NCBI GenBank assembly: GCA_030431975.1 | Contig: JAUIHP010000002.1 | Span: 310,001-374,000, forward strand | Source of the DNA: a bacterium | Lineage (GTDB): Bacteria > Eisenbacteria > RBG-16-71-46 > CAIMUX01 | Reading direction: 5' to 3' | DNA length: 64,000 nt | In this document: positions 33,793 through 41,379 of the stretch, in pieces | How positions within the stretch are numbered: the first letter of the stretch is position 1 | Layout: every line of letters starts with the position of its first letter | Notes under the pieces: generated by a model | Seen by the model: the letters and a program-made list of their open reading frames with translations, nothing else | Told to the model about the DNA's origin: nothing | Database searches by the model: none | Translations under genes and position numbers: made by a program

Positions 33793-35934
33793 ATGAGCAT
33801 CAAGTCTGGCAAAGGCGCCGCCTCCCGGGGACGTGGACGTCGAGATCGCGGCGGAGTCCCGGCCGACATCGGATCTCGTGCCGGATCCAGGCTCCACCTC
33901 GTCCTGCTTGGATGCATCGCGGTTCTGGGCGGATTGGGAGTTTTTCTCTTTCTTCGTCAGAACCCGGAACGTCCCTTCACGGACGCCGAGCGGCCAAACT
34001 CACCTTGGAACGTGGTGCTGGTCAGCCTGGACACGACGCGGCCCGATCTCATGGCCGCGACCGCGGAAGCGGGCCCGCTCGCGATTGGTGACCTCGGCAA
34101 CGGCGGCGCCCCCTCCGCCTCTCCTGACGGCGGAGGCCGGCCCGCACCGGTGGCCACGCCTTCGCTCAATCGAGTGAGGGGTGACGGATTTCTCTTCACG
34201 TCGATGGTCTCCCCAGCGCCGGTCACTTTGCCTTCACACGCCAGTCTCTTCACCGGACTGAACCCAAATCGCCACGGGGTTCGGGAGAACACCGAGTACG
34301 CCCTCCCCGGCAGCGCGAACACCCTGGCGGAACACTTGCGAGACGCCGGCTATCTGACCCAGGCTTTCGTCTCGGCTTTTGTACTCGACCAACGCTTCGG
34401 TTTGGCCCAGGGCTTCCATGACTACTCGGACGAGATGTCGGGACCCGAGCAGGGCCTGCGATTCGGATCCGTCGAGCTGCCGGCCGCGGTCACGGCGACA
34501 CGGATCGGACAATGGATCGGCGACTATGCCGAAGGCTTGCGAGACGGACGCGAAGAGAGGCCCTTTTTTCTCTTTGCCCATTTCTTCGACGCTCACGCTC
34601 CCTACGCAGCTCCCGCGCCGTATCGCTCGCAGTTTGCTTCCGATCCCTATGCCGGGGAGTTGGCCTATCAGGACGCATGTCTCGGCCTGGTCCTGGACCG
34701 TTTGGAAGCAGAGGGACTGGCCGAGCGCACGTTGATCTGGGTGGTAAGCGATCACGGCGAATCCTTGGGCGCGCACGGAGAGGACACGCATTCGCTTTTC
34801 GTCTACGAAGCGACGCAACGCGTCGTATCTCTGCTTCGCCTACCCAGCCCTTCGGGTTTCTACGAGGCCGGAGATACGCGCCGTCAGATCGAAGACGTAG
34901 CGAGCCTGGTCGACGTTCCCTCGACGCTGGCCGACCTACTCGGGCTGCCGATCCCATTCGAAACGGATGGGAAGAGTTTGGTCCCGCAAATGCGTGGCGA
35001 ACCGGATCCCGACCGGGTCGTCTATGTCGAAACCTGGAGTCCGTACGTCAGCTACGGATGGGCTCCGCTCGAAGGAGTTCGGTCGCTGCAGTGGAAGTAC
35101 GTGCGCGCTCCCATACCCGAACTTTATGACCTCGTCAGCGACCCTTTCGAAGAGAACAATCTGGCCGCAGCACGACCTGACGCGATCCAGCAGTGGGAGC
35201 AGGCCCTTTCGCAGTTCACGAGCGGCGGTAACGTTCAAGCCGAGCGCGAGGCCAACGAGGAAGAACTGGAGCGGTTGCGTTCGCTCGGGTACCTGGGTGG
35301 TGGACCGCGACCCGACATCGACCACAGGGACCTTCCCGATCCGAAGCGACAGATCCGTTTCTTTCGCGAGAGTTTTCAGCGGGCCAAGAGTCTATTGCAT
35401 GCAGGAAAGACGGCGGAAGCAATCCGTGCGTTTGAGTCCGCCAGGGAGATCGATCCCGCCAACCCCGCCATCCACGTGTTTCTGGCGTCCGCATATCGGC
35501 GCGACCAGCAGCCGGGCAAGGCAGCAGCTTCCTACATGGATGCGATCGCACTGCAACCCCGCACGCCTCGTGCCTGGAACGGCCTGGGACGGGCATTCCT
35601 TCAGTCAGGCAAGACCGACAGTGCTGCGGTCGCATTTGAAGAAGCCCGGGAGCTTCTACCGAGTTCGCCGGATGCCTGGGAAGGGCTGGCCGACGTCGCG
35701 ACGACACGGGGTGACTTCGTCGGTGCCGCCGCCCTTCTGGATTCGGCTCGGGTGCGCGGGGGGATTCCCCTTCTCATTCATGGGAAGTTGGCGCGGATCT
35801 ATCGCGAGCATCTGCCGGACCCGGACAAAGCGGGGCGTCACTTGGACGCTTTTGCCAAGGCGATCGGAGTGCCCAAGGAAGCGGCGATCGCCCGCCTCCC
35901 TCTACTGGAAAGCGGAATCGCCTCGAATCCGTAG
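33793..35934 (+). CDS. Sulfatase-fold (alkaline phosphatase superfamily) protein with TPR repeats
   Basis: A 713-residue membrane-anchored protein. Residues 1-33 are basic, then one transmembrane helix (LVLLGCIAVLGGLGVFLFL). The sulfatase-like domain (about 70-480) has NVVLVSLDTTRPD, APVTLPSHASLFTGLNPNRHGV, the metal motif VVSDHGESLGAHGEDTHS, and a C-terminal YELY-type ELYDLVSDPFEENNLA. TPR repeats occupy about 530-690. At the formylglycine position (C/S-x-P-S-R) the sequence is TLPSH, so classical sulfatase activity is doubtful and another phospho- or phosphoglycerol-type transfer is possible. The catalytic domain should face the periplasm. Confidence 0.8.
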   Translation: MSIKSGKGAASRGRGRRDRGGVPADIGSRAGSRLHLVLLGCIAVLGGLGVFLFLRQNPERPFTDAERPNSPWNVVLVSLDTTRPDLMAATAEAGPLAIGDLGNGGAPSASPDGGGRPAPVATPSLNRVRGDGFLFTSMVSPAPVTLPSHASLFTGLNPNRHGVRENTEYALPGSANTLAEHLRDAGYLTQAFVSAFVLDQRFGLAQGFHDYSDEMSGPEQGLRFGSVELPAAVTATRIGQWIGDYAEGLRDGREERPFFLFAHFFDAHAPYAAPAPYRSQFASDPYAGELAYQDACLGLVLDRLEAEGLAERTLIWVVSDHGESLGAHGEDTHSLFVYEATQRVVSLLRLPSPSGFYEAGDTRRQIEDVASLVDVPSTLADLLGLPIPFETDGKSLVPQMRGEPDPDRVVYVETWSPYVSYGWAPLEGVRSLQWKYVRAPIPELYDLVSDPFEENNLAAARPDAIQQWEQALSQFTSGGNVQAEREANEEELERLRSLGYLGGGPRPDIDHRDLPDPKRQIRFFRESFQRAKSLLHAGKTAEAIRAFESAREIDPANPAIHVFLASAYRRDQQPGKAAASYMDAIALQPRTPRAWNGLGRAFLQSGKTDSAAVAFEEARELLPSSPDAWEGLADVATTRGDFVGAAALLDSARVRGGIPLLIHGKLARIYREHLPDPDKAGRHLDAFAKAIGVPKEAAIARLPLLESGIASNP

Positions 35935-36034
35935 ACGGAGTGCCGGCACCTCGGGCGAAGGAGCCAGGAACCTCTCGCACTCCGCCGAACGGGTCACAGG
36001 TCCTCGCTTCCACGATGTCTCGCCCTACAGCCGC

Positions 36035-36787
36035 TCAGCCGCTCCCGGAAGAAGGATCGTTTGGCGGGTCCGGTGTCTCCACCTCCCCGACCATTCCGCG
36101 AGGCGATCCGTCCGGTTCTTTCAATGCGCGCGCATTCGGCACCATCTGCGCAAACGGCCGGGACTGAATCACTCCCCCCGACACGATCAACTTCACCGCC
36201 TCATCCACCGACATGGCCGTCTCCTCGATCTCGTCCTCGGGAAAGAAAAGCAGATACCCCGATGTCGGATTCGGCGTTGTCGGAAGGAACACCGCCACCT
36301 CTTTCGTTCCGTCGGGCAGGACCATTTCGTTGGTGACGAAACCGAAGGCTCGCGTGCCGCGACGGGGATACTCGAACGACACGACTCGTTTGAAGCCGAC
36401 CCCGGCCGGCTTGGTGAAGGTCTCGACGATCGTCTTGCTGGATCCGTAGATATCCTTCAGGAACGGAAGCTTCAGCAGAACTCGCTCGGCCCAGTAGAGA
36501 AGAGTTCGTCCGCCGAGGGTCTGGACGATGAGTCCGACGAAGTAGAGTAGAAGAAGAGTCGCAAGGACTCCGGCGCCGGGAATCCGCCGTCCGAGAAACT
36601 CGACGAGCAGCGGCTGCAGCAAACCGTCGATTCGTAGGAAGAGAAACCAAACGACCCAGGCCGTCACCCCGATCGGGACGATGACGACCAGACCCGTGAC
36701 CAGTCGCCCGCGAATGGCGAGTTTGGCCAGATGAAAGGCATGGCGTAGACGACTCAACGACGCCTCCCCTGGCCGCGAAAGCTCCAT
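36035..36787 (-). CDS. DUF502-family membrane protein
   Basis: A 250-residue protein with two transmembrane segments (VTGLVVIVPIGVTAWVVWFL and GAGVLATLLLLYFVGLIVQT) and the DUF502 core: LPFLKDIYGSSKTIVETF, FGFVTNEM, VAVFLPTTPNPTSGYLLF, MSVDEAVKLIVSGG. Members are widespread inner-membrane proteins of unsettled function, with a plant homologue (LCV-like/COV1). The C-terminal 35 residues are Pro/Gly/Asp-rich. It converges on the sulfatase/TPR gene with a 100-bp gap. Confidence 0.85.
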   Translation of the reverse strand: MELSRPGEASLSRLRHAFHLAKLAIRGRLVTGLVVIVPIGVTAWVVWFLFLRIDGLLQPLLVEFLGRRIPGAGVLATLLLLYFVGLIVQTLGGRTLLYWAERVLLKLPFLKDIYGSSKTIVETFTKPAGVGFKRVVSFEYPRRGTRAFGFVTNEMVLPDGTKEVAVFLPTTPNPTSGYLLFFPEDEIEETAMSVDEAVKLIVSGGVIQSRPFAQMVPNARALKEPDGSPRGMVGEVETPDPPNDPSSGSG

Positions 36788-36803
36788 CGCAGCCCGATTC
36801 CGT

Positions 36804-36864
36804 ATGTGTCCGCGATGTGTCCGCGATGTGTCCGCGAAGTCTCCGCAGGATGTGCCCGCAGAGC
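36804..36864. repeat. 11-bp tandem repeat in gene-free gap 36788-37151
   Basis: Three perfect tandem copies of ATGTGTCCGCG (36804-36836) and two degenerate ones follow the DUF502 start. The rest of this 364-bp divergent gap shows only a possible promoter for the dioxygenase gene. Confidence 0.85.
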
Positions 36865-37013
36865 GATGCCTCGGGCGTCAGTTTCGGTTGCCGCGTGACT
36901 GGAGGTCAACCGCGAAACTTGTTCTCCACTCCATCCTTACGCGCCTGCCAACCTCCAGCAGGCCCCAACCTCACCGACTCGACGGGTAGCTGACTTCCCG
37001 GACTCCACAAAGC

Positions 37014-37043
37014 TTGAGACGCGCAGAATTCCTTTGTTAGTCT
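37014..37043 (+). promoter_or_regulatory. Possible promoter of hppD operon
   Basis: TTGAGA and TAGTCT separated by 18 bp, about 110 bp before the start. Weak match, found by eye. Confidence 0.3.
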
Positions 37044-37151
37044 GGATCGGTTGGGAGCGAGACGAAACCGTCCGACGGGACCGCGGCGAGCCATCCGCGC
37101 CCTCCCAGCACCATTCGAACATCCGCCGGGTGGCGGAAGGAGATGATCTCG

Positions 37152-38246
37152 ATGGCTGAGACGAACACGCCGCTTCCGATCAAGGACATCGACCATGTCG
37201 AGTTCTTCGTCGGAAACGCCAAGCAGGCCGCAGAGTACTATCGACTGCTCTTCGGCTTCGATCTGGTCGGCTATGCCGGACCGGAGACCGGCGTCCGGGA
37301 CCATGCCAGCTACCTGCTGCAGCAGGGACACATTCGCTTCGTCCTGACGACCCCTCTGACTCCGGAATCCGACTCCGCAAAGAAGATCATGCAGCACGGT
37401 GACGGCGTCTACGACATCGCCCTTCGCGTCGACGACGCCGAGCGCGCCTACAAAGCCGCAACGGAACGCGGAGCTCCGTCCGTTCATGAGCCGATGGAAC
37501 TGAAGGATGAAACGGGCGCGATCAAGAAGGCCGCCATCCAGACCTACGGCGACACCATTCACTCCCTGGTCGAGAAGAACGGCTACGAGGGTCCCCTCCT
37601 CCCCGGCTTCATGCCGGTCGACAAGAAGGGCGGCAATCAGTTTCTCAAAGCGATCGATCACATCGTCGGCAACGTCGAAGACGGAAAGATGAACTGCTGG
37701 GTCGATTTCTACGAGTCCGTCTTCGGGTTCGAGAACTTCATCACCTTCGATGACAAGGACATCTCGACCGAGTACAGCGCCCTTCGCTCCAAGGTCATGG
37801 CGAGCGAGAACCGACGGGTCAAATTCCCGATCAACGAACCCGCCGACGGACGCCGCAAGTCGCAGATCCAGGAGTACATCGACTTCAACCGCGGAGCCGG
37901 CGTACAGCACGTCGCTCTCATCACCGGCGACATTATCTCCGCGATCCAGAACCTGCGTGAACGTGGGGTCGAGTTCCTGGAGGTTCCGGACGCCTACTAC
38001 GACACGCTGACCGAACGGGTCGGCGAGATCAAAGAGGACATCGACGAGCTTCGCAGACTGAAGATCCTGGTCGACAAGGATGATGACGGATACCTCCTCC
38101 AGCTCTTTACGAAGCCGGTCGAGGACCGTCCGACGCTCTTTTTCGAAGTCATTCAGCGGCGCGGGTGCCAGGGATTCGGAAAAGGAAACTTCAAGGCGCT
38201 CTTCGAAGCCATCGAGAGAGAGCAGGCGCGGCGCGGCAACCTCTAG
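37152..38246 (+). CDS. hppD: 4-hydroxyphenylpyruvate dioxygenase
   Basis: A 364-residue Fe(II) dioxygenase converting 4-hydroxyphenylpyruvate to homogentisate in tyrosine breakdown. It has two VOC-fold halves. The 2-His-1-Glu ligands are visible at about His170 (IDHIVGNV), His253 (VQHVALIT) and Glu332 (FEVIQRRG). The C-terminal [18 protein letters not shown] helix closes the active site. AAGGAG is followed directly by one ATG and 9 nt later by the ATG at 37152, which is taken as the start. The next gene encodes the following enzyme of the pathway. Confidence 0.97.
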   Translation: MAETNTPLPIKDIDHVEFFVGNAKQAAEYYRLLFGFDLVGYAGPETGVRDHASYLLQQGHIRFVLTTPLTPESDSAKKIMQHGDGVYDIALRVDDAERAYKAATERGAPSVHEPMELKDETGAIKKAAIQTYGDTIHSLVEKNGYEGPLLPGFMPVDKKGGNQFLKAIDHIVGNVEDGKMNCWVDFYESVFGFENFITFDDKDISTEYSALRSKVMASENRRVKFPINEPADGRRKSQIQEYIDFNRGAGVQHVALITGDIISAIQNLRERGVEFLEVPDAYYDTLTERVGEIKEDIDELRRLKILVDKDDDGYLLQLFTKPVEDRPTLFFEVIQRRGCQGFGKGNFKALFEAIEREQARRGNL

Positions 38247-38303
38247 CAGGTTGCGGCGACCTGCCGAGTGCTCGGCGAGGAAGCCGACAGGAAAGGAACG
38301 TTG

Positions 38304-39470
38304 ATGGTCTTCTACACTCAGATGGGCAAGCTTCCGAAGAAGCGGCACATCATTTTCCGCAGTCCGAGCGGTGAGCTCTACCACGAAGAACTGATCGGCA
38401 ACGAAGGCTTCTCCGGAATGTCCTCGCTGCTCTACCACATCGCGCCGCCGACCATCGTCCGGCACGCGGGGGTCATCGAGCCGGAGAGGATCCTGGCCTC
38501 GGACGACCCCAGCATTCGCCACCGTCACTTCCGTACGAACGATCTGGCGCCGGGAGGAGATCCCGTTTCGGGGCGGAAGGTTCTTCTTTTCAATGACGAC
38601 GTCACCCTCTCCCACGCCCGCCCGACCGAGACTTCTGACTACTACTATCGGAACGGACAGGCTGACGAACTCATCTACATCTGCGAAGGAAAGGGAACCC
38701 TGGAATCCGTCTTCGGCAATCTCTCCTTCAAGGACGGCGACTATCTGATCATCCCGCGTGGGATCGTCTACCGCCTCAAGTTGGATTCGGGAGACCATCG
38801 GCACTTCATCACCGAGTCCCGGGGTGTCATTCGGACGCCCAAGCGCTACCGCAACAAGTACGGACAGCACATCGAGGGCGCGCCCTTCTCCGAGCGCGAC
38901 TTCCGCACTCCGGAAGAGCTGATCACGGTCGACGAGGTCGGCGAGTTCGAGGTCCGGGTCAAGCAACGGGGCGGACTTCACCGCTACATCTACGCCAAGC
39001 ATCCCTTCGACGTCGTCGGTTGGGACGGCTTCTACTTCCCCTGGTCCTTCAGCATCCACGACTTCGAGCCGTTGGTCGGCCGCATTCATCAGCCGCCGCC
39101 GGTCCATCAGGTCTTCGAGGGCGACAACTTCGTCGTCTGCAACTTCTGTCCCCGTCTCTATGACTTCGACGAGCAGGCGATCGCCGTCCCCTACAACCAC
39201 ACGAACGCACAGTCCGATGAGGTCATCTACTACGCGAGTTCCGAGTTCATGAGCCGCCGCGGAATCGAGTACGGATCGATCACGCACCATCCGGACGGAA
39301 TCGCGCACGGGCCGCAGCCCGGAGCGGTCGAAGCCAACCTCGGTGCGAAGTCGACGGACGAGCTCGCAGTCATGGTCGACACTTTCCGCCCGCTCAATGT
39401 CGCCGAGACCGCCGTCGGTATCGAAGACGGTGACTATTGGAAGAGTTGGCTCAACGCGGTGGAGTCCTGA
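38304..39470 (+). CDS. hmgA: Homogentisate 1,2-dioxygenase
   Basis: A 388-residue cupin-type enzyme opening the homogentisate ring to maleylacetoacetate. Ligand regions typical of the shorter bacterial class are YNHTNAQSDEVIYY (His and Glu) and THHPDGIAHGPQPG (His). FYFPWSFSIHDFEP precedes the substrate site. The start at 38304 has AAAGGAA upstream, 57 nt after hppD. Downstream pathway genes (maleylacetoacetate isomerase, fumarylacetoacetase) are not in the window. Confidence 0.96.
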   Translation: MVFYTQMGKLPKKRHIIFRSPSGELYHEELIGNEGFSGMSSLLYHIAPPTIVRHAGVIEPERILASDDPSIRHRHFRTNDLAPGGDPVSGRKVLLFNDDVTLSHARPTETSDYYYRNGQADELIYICEGKGTLESVFGNLSFKDGDYLIIPRGIVYRLKLDSGDHRHFITESRGVIRTPKRYRNKYGQHIEGAPFSERDFRTPEELITVDEVGEFEVRVKQRGGLHRYIYAKHPFDVVGWDGFYFPWSFSIHDFEPLVGRIHQPPPVHQVFEGDNFVVCNFCPRLYDFDEQAIAVPYNHTNAQSDEVIYYASSEFMSRRGIEYGSITHHPDGIAHGPQPGAVEANLGAKSTDELAVMVDTFRPLNVAETAVGIEDGDYWKSWLNAVES

Positions 39471-39993
39471 CACGAAGCCGCGAGACGCCGACCTGCGCCG
39501 ACTTCGGCGACTGCACGGACGATGGGAAGGAAGTGGCTCCGGCCACTACCCCACCATCGAGTCCTTCGCCTATGAAGAGGTTCTGACTTTCGAGTACGAC
39601 CCTCGCTATCCGTTTCTCCGCTACGAACAGCAAACCGTCCTCGGTAACGGCGAAGCGGGGCATTGGGAGGCGGGCGTCATCCGTCCCTTGCCATGCGGTA
39701 CCGTCGAGGTCTCCAACGCACAGGACGGTGGCCGGGTCGAGGTTCTGTCCGGCAGACTTCAGGACGTCGACGACGCTGAGTTTGCTTTGGTTCTCGAGAG
39801 CGTTCATCTGGGACACGACGATCGTCTTGTCTCGACCGCGCGGAAGTTCACGCTGCGCGGGTCCGAGCTTAGTTACGCCGTTGAAATGGCAACGAAGACG
39901 ACGCCCGAACCCATCCTGCAGCGCCACCTGACGGCGAAACTTCTACGACAGACCGCTCCGCTCGATCCAATACCTTCGGACGAGTTTGCCTGA
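39430..39993 (+). CDS. Nitrobindin-like heme-binding beta-barrel protein
   Basis: About 187 residues from a tentative GTG at 39430, which overlaps hmgA by 41 nt; no good start or ribosome site is visible after the hmgA stop. The fold signature LHGRWEGSGSGHYPTIESF matches the G-x-W-x-G-x-G-x-YPTI motif of nitrobindins (DUF1794/THAP4-like). The C-terminal LQRHLTAKLLR contains the expected proximal heme His. Nitrobindins bind ferric heme and NO and can isomerise peroxynitrite. The coupling to hmgA suggests a role beside the oxygenases; inference. Its last 51 bp overlap the 3' end of the opposing gene. Confidence 0.8.
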   Translation: MTIGRVGSTRWSPDTKPRDADLRRLRRLHGRWEGSGSGHYPTIESFAYEEVLTFEYDPRYPFLRYEQQTVLGNGEAGHWEAGVIRPLPCGTVEVSNAQDGGRVEVLSGRLQDVDDAEFALVLESVHLGHDDRLVSTARKFTLRGSELSYAVEMATKTTPEPILQRHLTAKLLRQTAPLDPIPSDEFA

Positions 39994-41100
39994 TTCGGGC
40001 GAAGTCCCTTTGTCGTCGAGAACACCGCCCTGTCCTTCGATAACGCGCGACGACCGTATGTTGTCGTCGTCACAGGTGATGCGCACTCGATGAATTCCAT
40101 GCTCGGCGGACTTCTCCAAGGCCAACCGGAGAATCTCGCGACCGAAGCCCTGTCCGCGTCGCCCGGGACGGACTTGATACCCGATGTGTCCCCCTTCCTC
40201 CATCAATGCATCGTTCAGAGCTAATCGGAGCCGGCAGGCGCCCACGATCTGATCTCCCTGCCAGAGAAAGAAGGACTTCGATGGAACTCGGCCTTCAGGT
40301 TGGGAAGGATGGGCCATCTTGTCGAGATGCCTGAGGTAGCGTGGCCAATCGGCCAGACCTTGTCGAAAACGAGGCTCGCCCTCGCTCTCGAACTCTTCCG
40401 CCATTTCTCGGAATGCCGGTTCATCCGCATCGGACAGCTCGCGGAGTTCAGCCTCGGCCGCACTCTCCAGTCGTGCCTGCCATGGGTGCGCGCCAGATCC
40501 GTAGAGCAGCACGAGCCAGCGAGCGAGATCCTCTTTCGGTTCCGGACCGAGAAGTGGAAGACACATTTCAAAGTCGAGTTCGTCTTTGGGCCGGGGTTCC
40601 TTTGATTTGTAGAGCAACTGAATCTCGGGACGAAGGCACGGCAAACCTTGCAAGACCGATCCGAACTTTCGCAAGGGTCCGCGGATGCGGGAGTCGCGTC
40701 GGTAGACCCAGGTCGCCGCGGAATCCGGGTTCGCCTCGAGGGGGGCGACCATGATCTGAAACCGCCAGACTCTCTCTCCGGCTCTTCGACACCAGATATC
40801 ATGAACTCGGGACGGAAGACTCTCTCCCTCATCCCAGGGACGCAGCCTTCCCGGAGGATCCGCAGCAAAGAGTTCCCATCCGCCCAGTCGACGGCGGGCC
40901 TCAGCCAACTGGGTGCGGAAGAGGACGACATCGGTGTCCTCGTGGTCTCGGTAGGATCGTCCGACAAATCGGGACAGTGCGCGTCCACCGGCGAGAAACC
41001 ACGCGCCCCCGGTCTCCCCAAAGAGTTCGACAAGACGCTCCGGCGCCAATGGCTCCCAGGGAAGCTGGTGCTCTTCCGCCCCTCGGTCAAGTTCGGACAC
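39943..41100 (-). CDS. Fusion: aminoglycoside nucleotidyltransferase-like + GNAT acetyltransferase
   Basis: A 385-residue two-domain protein. Residues about 15-200 resemble the ANT(2'')/LinB-like nucleotidyltransferase family: AWFLAGGRALSRFVGRSYRDH followed by EDTDVVLFR gives the GG and D-x-D/DVV metal-site pattern, and PEIQLLYKSK lies further on. Residues about 225-385 are a GNAT domain of the COG3981 type: VPSKSFFLWQGDQIVGACRL, LMEEGGHIGYQVRPGRRGQG (acetyl-CoA loop), and CDDDNIRSSRVIEGQGG. Each half is known in modification of small molecules, including antibiotics. The combined architecture suggests dual modification of one substrate; that is inference. Confidence 0.8.
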   Translation of the reverse strand: MSELDRGAEEHQLPWEPLAPERLVELFGETGGAWFLAGGRALSRFVGRSYRDHEDTDVVLFRTQLAEARRRLGGWELFAADPPGRLRPWDEGESLPSRVHDIWCRRAGERVWRFQIMVAPLEANPDSAATWVYRRDSRIRGPLRKFGSVLQGLPCLRPEIQLLYKSKEPRPKDELDFEMCLPLLGPEPKEDLARWLVLLYGSGAHPWQARLESAAEAELRELSDADEPAFREMAEEFESEGEPRFRQGLADWPRYLRHLDKMAHPSQPEGRVPSKSFFLWQGDQIVGACRLRLALNDALMEEGGHIGYQVRPGRRGQGFGREILRLALEKSAEHGIHRVRITCDDDNIRSSRVIEGQGGVLDDKGTSPESGKLVRRYWIERSGLS

Positions 41101-41217
41101 TCGTTCTGGTTCCTCCTACCGTCCCTAGCCTGCCGGATCGCCGCAAGCGTTGGCCCGTTAACCAGTTAGCCATCCATTCACCTTGTCAAGTCTGCAAGAC
41201 GTGTCGGATGGCTTCCG

Positions 41218-41226
41218 TGATATACT
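41218..41226 (+). promoter_or_regulatory. Extended -10 element upstream of metallopeptidase
   Basis: TGATATACT (TG-n-TATACT) in the 279-bp divergent gap, about 155 bp before the start at 41380. No clear -35 is seen, as is usual for extended -10 promoters. Confidence 0.35.
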
Positions 41227-41379
41227 CGTCGAGTCCTCTCGATTGGGCTCGGAGGGGCGACCGTTCGTTCCGATTTCGGTGCACTGCCGCAGACAGAATG
41301 CCAAGTCGGTCCACAAAGAAGCTCGTGCCCACGGCGCGGCCATCCATGCACTCATAAACGATCTTGGAGTAGCAAATCC

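Noticed and set aside
36906-39473. 855-codon open frame on the minus strand
   Set aside because: It is fully antisense to hppD and hmgA, whose metal ligands and start sites are clear; long antisense frames are expected at this GC and codon bias.
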